From: Mesorhizobium sp. WSM3860
Lineage (GTDB): Bacteria; Pseudomonadota; Alphaproteobacteria; Rhizobiales; Rhizobiaceae
NCBI RefSeq assembly: GCF_002294995.1
Contig: NZ_NSGF01000024.1
Span: 1-64,000, forward strand
DNA length: 64,000 bases
Direction of reading: 5' to 3'
The notes beneath the pieces are model-generated. The model worked only from the letters and a program-made list of their open reading frames with translations, had not been told where the DNA came from and ran no database searches. The position numbers and the translations under genes are program-made. This document shows positions 61,834-64,000 of the stretch, piece after piece (positions within the stretch are counted from its first letter, which is position 1; each line of letters begins with the position of its first letter).

Positions 61834-63438
61834 ATGAGCCTTGTCAAGAAATTCGCCACCGTCGCCTCCGGCACGCTGATGAGCCGCGCGCTGGGTTTCG
61901 GCCGCGAGATGCTGATGGCGGCGGCCCTCGGCACCGGACCGGTCGCCGACGCCTTCAACGCCGCCTTCCAGTTCCCCAACACCTTCCGCCGGCTGTTCGC
62001 CGAAGGCGCCTTCAATGCCGCCTTCGTGCCGCTGTTCGCCAAGGAGATCGAAACGCACGGCACCGACGGCGCCAAGCGCTTCTCGGAGGAAGTGTTCGGC
62101 GTGTTGTTCTCAGCGCTTCTGGCGCTGACCATCGCCATGGAACTGGCGATGCCGCTGATCGTGCGCTACCTGGTGGCGCCGGGCTTCGCCGACATTCCGG
62201 GCAAGTTCGAGACGACCGTCCGGCTGGCGACGATCATGTTCCCCTATCTGATCTGCATGTCGCTCGGCGCCATGATGGCCGGCATGCTGAACTCGCTGCG
62301 CCGCTATTTCGCCGCGGCCATCGCCCCTGCTTTCCTCAACGTCATCCTGATCAGCGTGCTCGCCTATGCCTGGTACCACGGGCTCGACGCGCATGATGTC
62401 GGCTTCGGCCTGTCCTGGGGCGTGCTGGCGGCGGGCATCGTGCAGCTCGCCATCGTCTGGGTAGCGGTGCGCCATGCCGGCATCTCGATCGGCTTCCGCC
62501 GGCCCAAGATGACGCCGAACGTCAAGCGGCTGCTGATCCTGGCGCTGCCCGCCGCGATCACCGGCGGCATCACCCAAATCAACCAGCTGATCGGCACGGC
62601 GATTGCCTCGGCGCAGAACAGCGCGGTGTCATCGCTCGCCTATGCCGATCGCATCTACCAGCTGCCGCTCGGCGTCGTCGGCGTGGCGGTGGCGATCGTA
62701 CTGCTGCCGGAGCTGTCGCGGGCGCTGAAATCGGGCAATCTGATCGAGGCGGCCAATTTGCAGAACCGCTCGGTCGAGTTCACGCTGTTCATGACCTTGC
62801 CGGCGGCCGCGGCGCTTTGGGTGATGTCGGAGCCGATCGTGCGGCTGGTCTATGAGCGCGGCGCCTTCGCCGCCAACCATTCGACGCCGATCGTCGCCTC
62901 GATCCTGGCAATCTTCGGCCTCGGCCTGCCGGCCTTCGTGCTGATCAAGGCTTTCACGCCCGGCTATTTCGCGCGCGAGGACACGCGCACGCCGATGATC
63001 TTCGCCGCCATCTCCGTCGGCGTGAACGTCGCCACGGCGCTGACCCTGTTCCCGTCAATGGGCGCGCCGGGCATCGCTGTCGCCTCGGCCGTCGCCGGCT
63101 GGGTCAACGCGGCTTTGCTGCTCGGCATGTTGATAAGGCGCGGCCACTGGGGTCGCGACATCCCCTTGCTAAAGCGCATCCCGCGGCTGGTGCTGTCCGC
63201 CGCGATCATGGCAACGGCGCTTTACTTCGCCGAGCACTACTTCGCCGCGCGGCTCGGGCCCGGCTCGCCGCTGGTGGTGAAGGCGACGACACTGTTCGCG
63301 CTGGTCGGCGGGGGCGCCGCGCTCTATTTCATCGCCGCGTTCGGCACCGGCGGCGCCGATTTCGGCATGATCCGCAGGAACGTCAGGCGCGGCTCGGGGA
63401 AGGTGCCGCCTGTTACGGGACGGTCTCCAGATCCGTGA
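61834..63438 (+). CDS. murJ: Lipid II flippase MurJ
   Basis: Integral membrane protein of 534 aa with about 14 helices of the MOP/MVF fold, which moves lipid II across the inner membrane for peptidoglycan synthesis. It opens MSLVKKFATVASGTLMSRALGFGREMLMAAALGTGPVADAFNAAFQFPNTFRRLFAEGAF, with the essential basic residues. It contains NQLIGTAIASAQNSAVSSLAYADRIYQLPLGVVGVA. It is 39 nt downstream of glnD, a common rhizobial arrangement. Its last 26 nt overlap the convergent vapC. Confidence 0.96.
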   Translation: MSLVKKFATVASGTLMSRALGFGREMLMAAALGTGPVADAFNAAFQFPNTFRRLFAEGAFNAAFVPLFAKEIETHGTDGAKRFSEEVFGVLFSALLALTIAMELAMPLIVRYLVAPGFADIPGKFETTVRLATIMFPYLICMSLGAMMAGMLNSLRRYFAAAIAPAFLNVILISVLAYAWYHGLDAHDVGFGLSWGVLAAGIVQLAIVWVAVRHAGISIGFRRPKMTPNVKRLLILALPAAITGGITQINQLIGTAIASAQNSAVSSLAYADRIYQLPLGVVGVAVAIVLLPELSRALKSGNLIEAANLQNRSVEFTLFMTLPAAAALWVMSEPIVRLVYERGAFAANHSTPIVASILAIFGLGLPAFVLIKAFTPGYFAREDTRTPMIFAAISVGVNVATALTLFPSMGAPGIAVASAVAGWVNAALLLGMLIRRGHWGRDIPLLKRIPRLVLSAAIMATALYFAEHYFAARLGPGSPLVVKATTLFALVGGGAALYFIAAFGTGGADFGMIRRNVRRGSGKVPPVTGRSPDP

Positions 63439-63817
63439 GCCTGAATTCGTCGGCTGTGGAGAGCATCGGAGCCGCGTAGTAGCGAGCGCAAGCGTAGTGG
63501 AAACAATCCGCCATGTTCAGGCGCATGGCGTTGCTGCGAAATCGTGACGCGGCCTCAATGGTGAGCGACGCTGCCTCGGGCGCGGGCGGAAGCTCGCGCA
63601 ACGCAATTGCCCGCTCTTCGAGAAAGCGGCCCACAATCTCCGCGCTTCTGACGACCGGTATGGCCAGCTTCTCCGGCCGCGCTAGCGCCATCGCCGCCTC
63701 CCACACGGCGATGGCGGAAGTGAACGGTGCCGACGCTTCGGTGACCGCCCGCGCGCAGCGCTCCGCTTCGATCTCGTTGCTTAGCATCGCAACGATGGCT
63801 GCGGCGTCGACAAACAT
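63413..63817 (-). CDS. vapC: VapC-type PIN-domain toxin
   Basis: Putative ribonuclease toxin of 134 aa with a PIN domain. The acidic site is complete: Asp4 (MFVDAAAIVAML), Glu40 (AVWEAAMAL), Asp104 (NMADCFHYACA) and Asp123 (STADEFRLTD). VapC proteins usually cut tRNA or rRNA. Its start overlaps the antitoxin stop by one base (TGATG), so the two are translationally coupled. Its 3' end overlaps the convergent murJ by 26 nt. Confidence 0.92.
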   Translation of the reverse strand: MFVDAAAIVAMLSNEIEAERCARAVTEASAPFTSAIAVWEAAMALARPEKLAIPVVRSAEIVGRFLEERAIALRELPPAPEAASLTIEAASRFRSNAMRLNMADCFHYACARYYAAPMLSTADEFRLTDLETVP

Positions 63818-64000
63818 CAGTCGTCGCCAGACAATTCGTCGTAGACCGAGCGAGGCAGCGGCTTGCGCGCCTGCTCGCTGAGCTTGATCCCAAACTCAGT
63901 TCGCAGCCGTGCCGCCGTTTCCAAAGGTGTTTCACGATGGCGGCGACGCTCCAATGCCTCCCGCATCGCAATCACGATCGCCTCGGTGAGACCGACACCT
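63817..64000 (-). CDS. vapB: VapB-type antitoxin, partial at window edge
   Basis: The frame ends EFGIKLSEQARKPLPRSVYDELSGDD before a TGA that overlaps the vapC ATG. The visible part begins VGLTEAIVIAMREALERRRHRETP, the LTxAVxxALxxRL pattern of Rv0623-like VapB antitoxins. The DNA-binding N-terminus lies outside the window. The gene order (antitoxin then toxin) and spacing are those of an autoregulated type II toxin-antitoxin operon. Confidence 0.85.
   Translation of the reverse strand, partial: GVGLTEAIVIAMREALERRRHRETPLETAARLRTEFGIKLSEQARKPLPRSVYDELSGDD

Overview
The window is about 64 kb of GC-rich chromosomal DNA from an alphaproteobacterium of the order Hyphomicrobiales, most likely Mesorhizobium or a close relative. 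This rests on gene content: an Omp2b-type porin, an fdsGBA-fdhD-fdsD formate dehydrogenase, malic enzyme with a phosphotransacetylase-like tail, GlnD next to MurJ, and DUF6356. Several families of palindromic intergenic repeats also fit. It is an inference; no rRNA or other marker gene is present. I found no prophage, insertion sequence, CRISPR array, tRNA or rRNA.

Layout. 0.1-3.6 kb: Mrp/ApbC Fe-S carrier, a VOC protein, and a DUF47-Pit phosphate transporter pair. 3.7-10.9 kb: LysR regulator, a 21-bp operator palindrome, and the complete NAD-linked molybdenum formate dehydrogenase operon. 10.9-13.5 kb: a hydrolase / degenerate cyclase / LuxR fusion and two small proteins. 13.6-20.6 kb: a minus-strand block with LysR, a spermidine/putrescine-type ABC importer and an aminobutyraldehyde-type dehydrogenase. 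20.7-26.8 kb: DeoR regulator, a structured leader RNA with terminator, a frameshifted choline-kinase-like gene, a GcvT-type FAD demethylating dehydrogenase, a methyltransferase and a second, intact kinase. 27-38.8 kb: EamA transporter, cytosine-deaminase-like hydrolase, ABC exporter, ilvD, a PhnB-like protein, prfC, a TPR-regulator remnant, FAD oxidoreductase and amidase. 39-47 kb: class II amidotransferase, DUF6356, Lrp, dut, HAD phosphatase, a secreted protein, a PEP-mutase-family protein, a CysZ-like protein, EamA and adenosine kinase. 47-52 kb: orphan ParS/Xre-type antitoxin, porin and malic enzyme. 52-64 kb: mutS, aldo/keto reductase, DUF305 plus copper P-type ATPase behind a CueR-type promoter, glnD, murJ, and a vapBC pair cut by the window end.

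The strongest candidate for something undescribed is the 21.5-21.8 kb leader. A consensus -35 box is followed about 35 nt downstream by a hairpin-rich RNA. A 12-bp perfect helix in it crosses the stem of an intrinsic terminator, so the two are mutually exclusive. It lies just upstream of the kinase/GcvT-dehydrogenase operon, as a riboswitch or other attenuator would. That operon's first gene carries an apparent 5-nt deletion that fuses the two reading frames. Other points worth checking are the catalytically dead cyclase domain, the cytosine-deaminase active-site change, the TGGCACA operator-like quartet before the porin, and the missing CxxC in Mrp.
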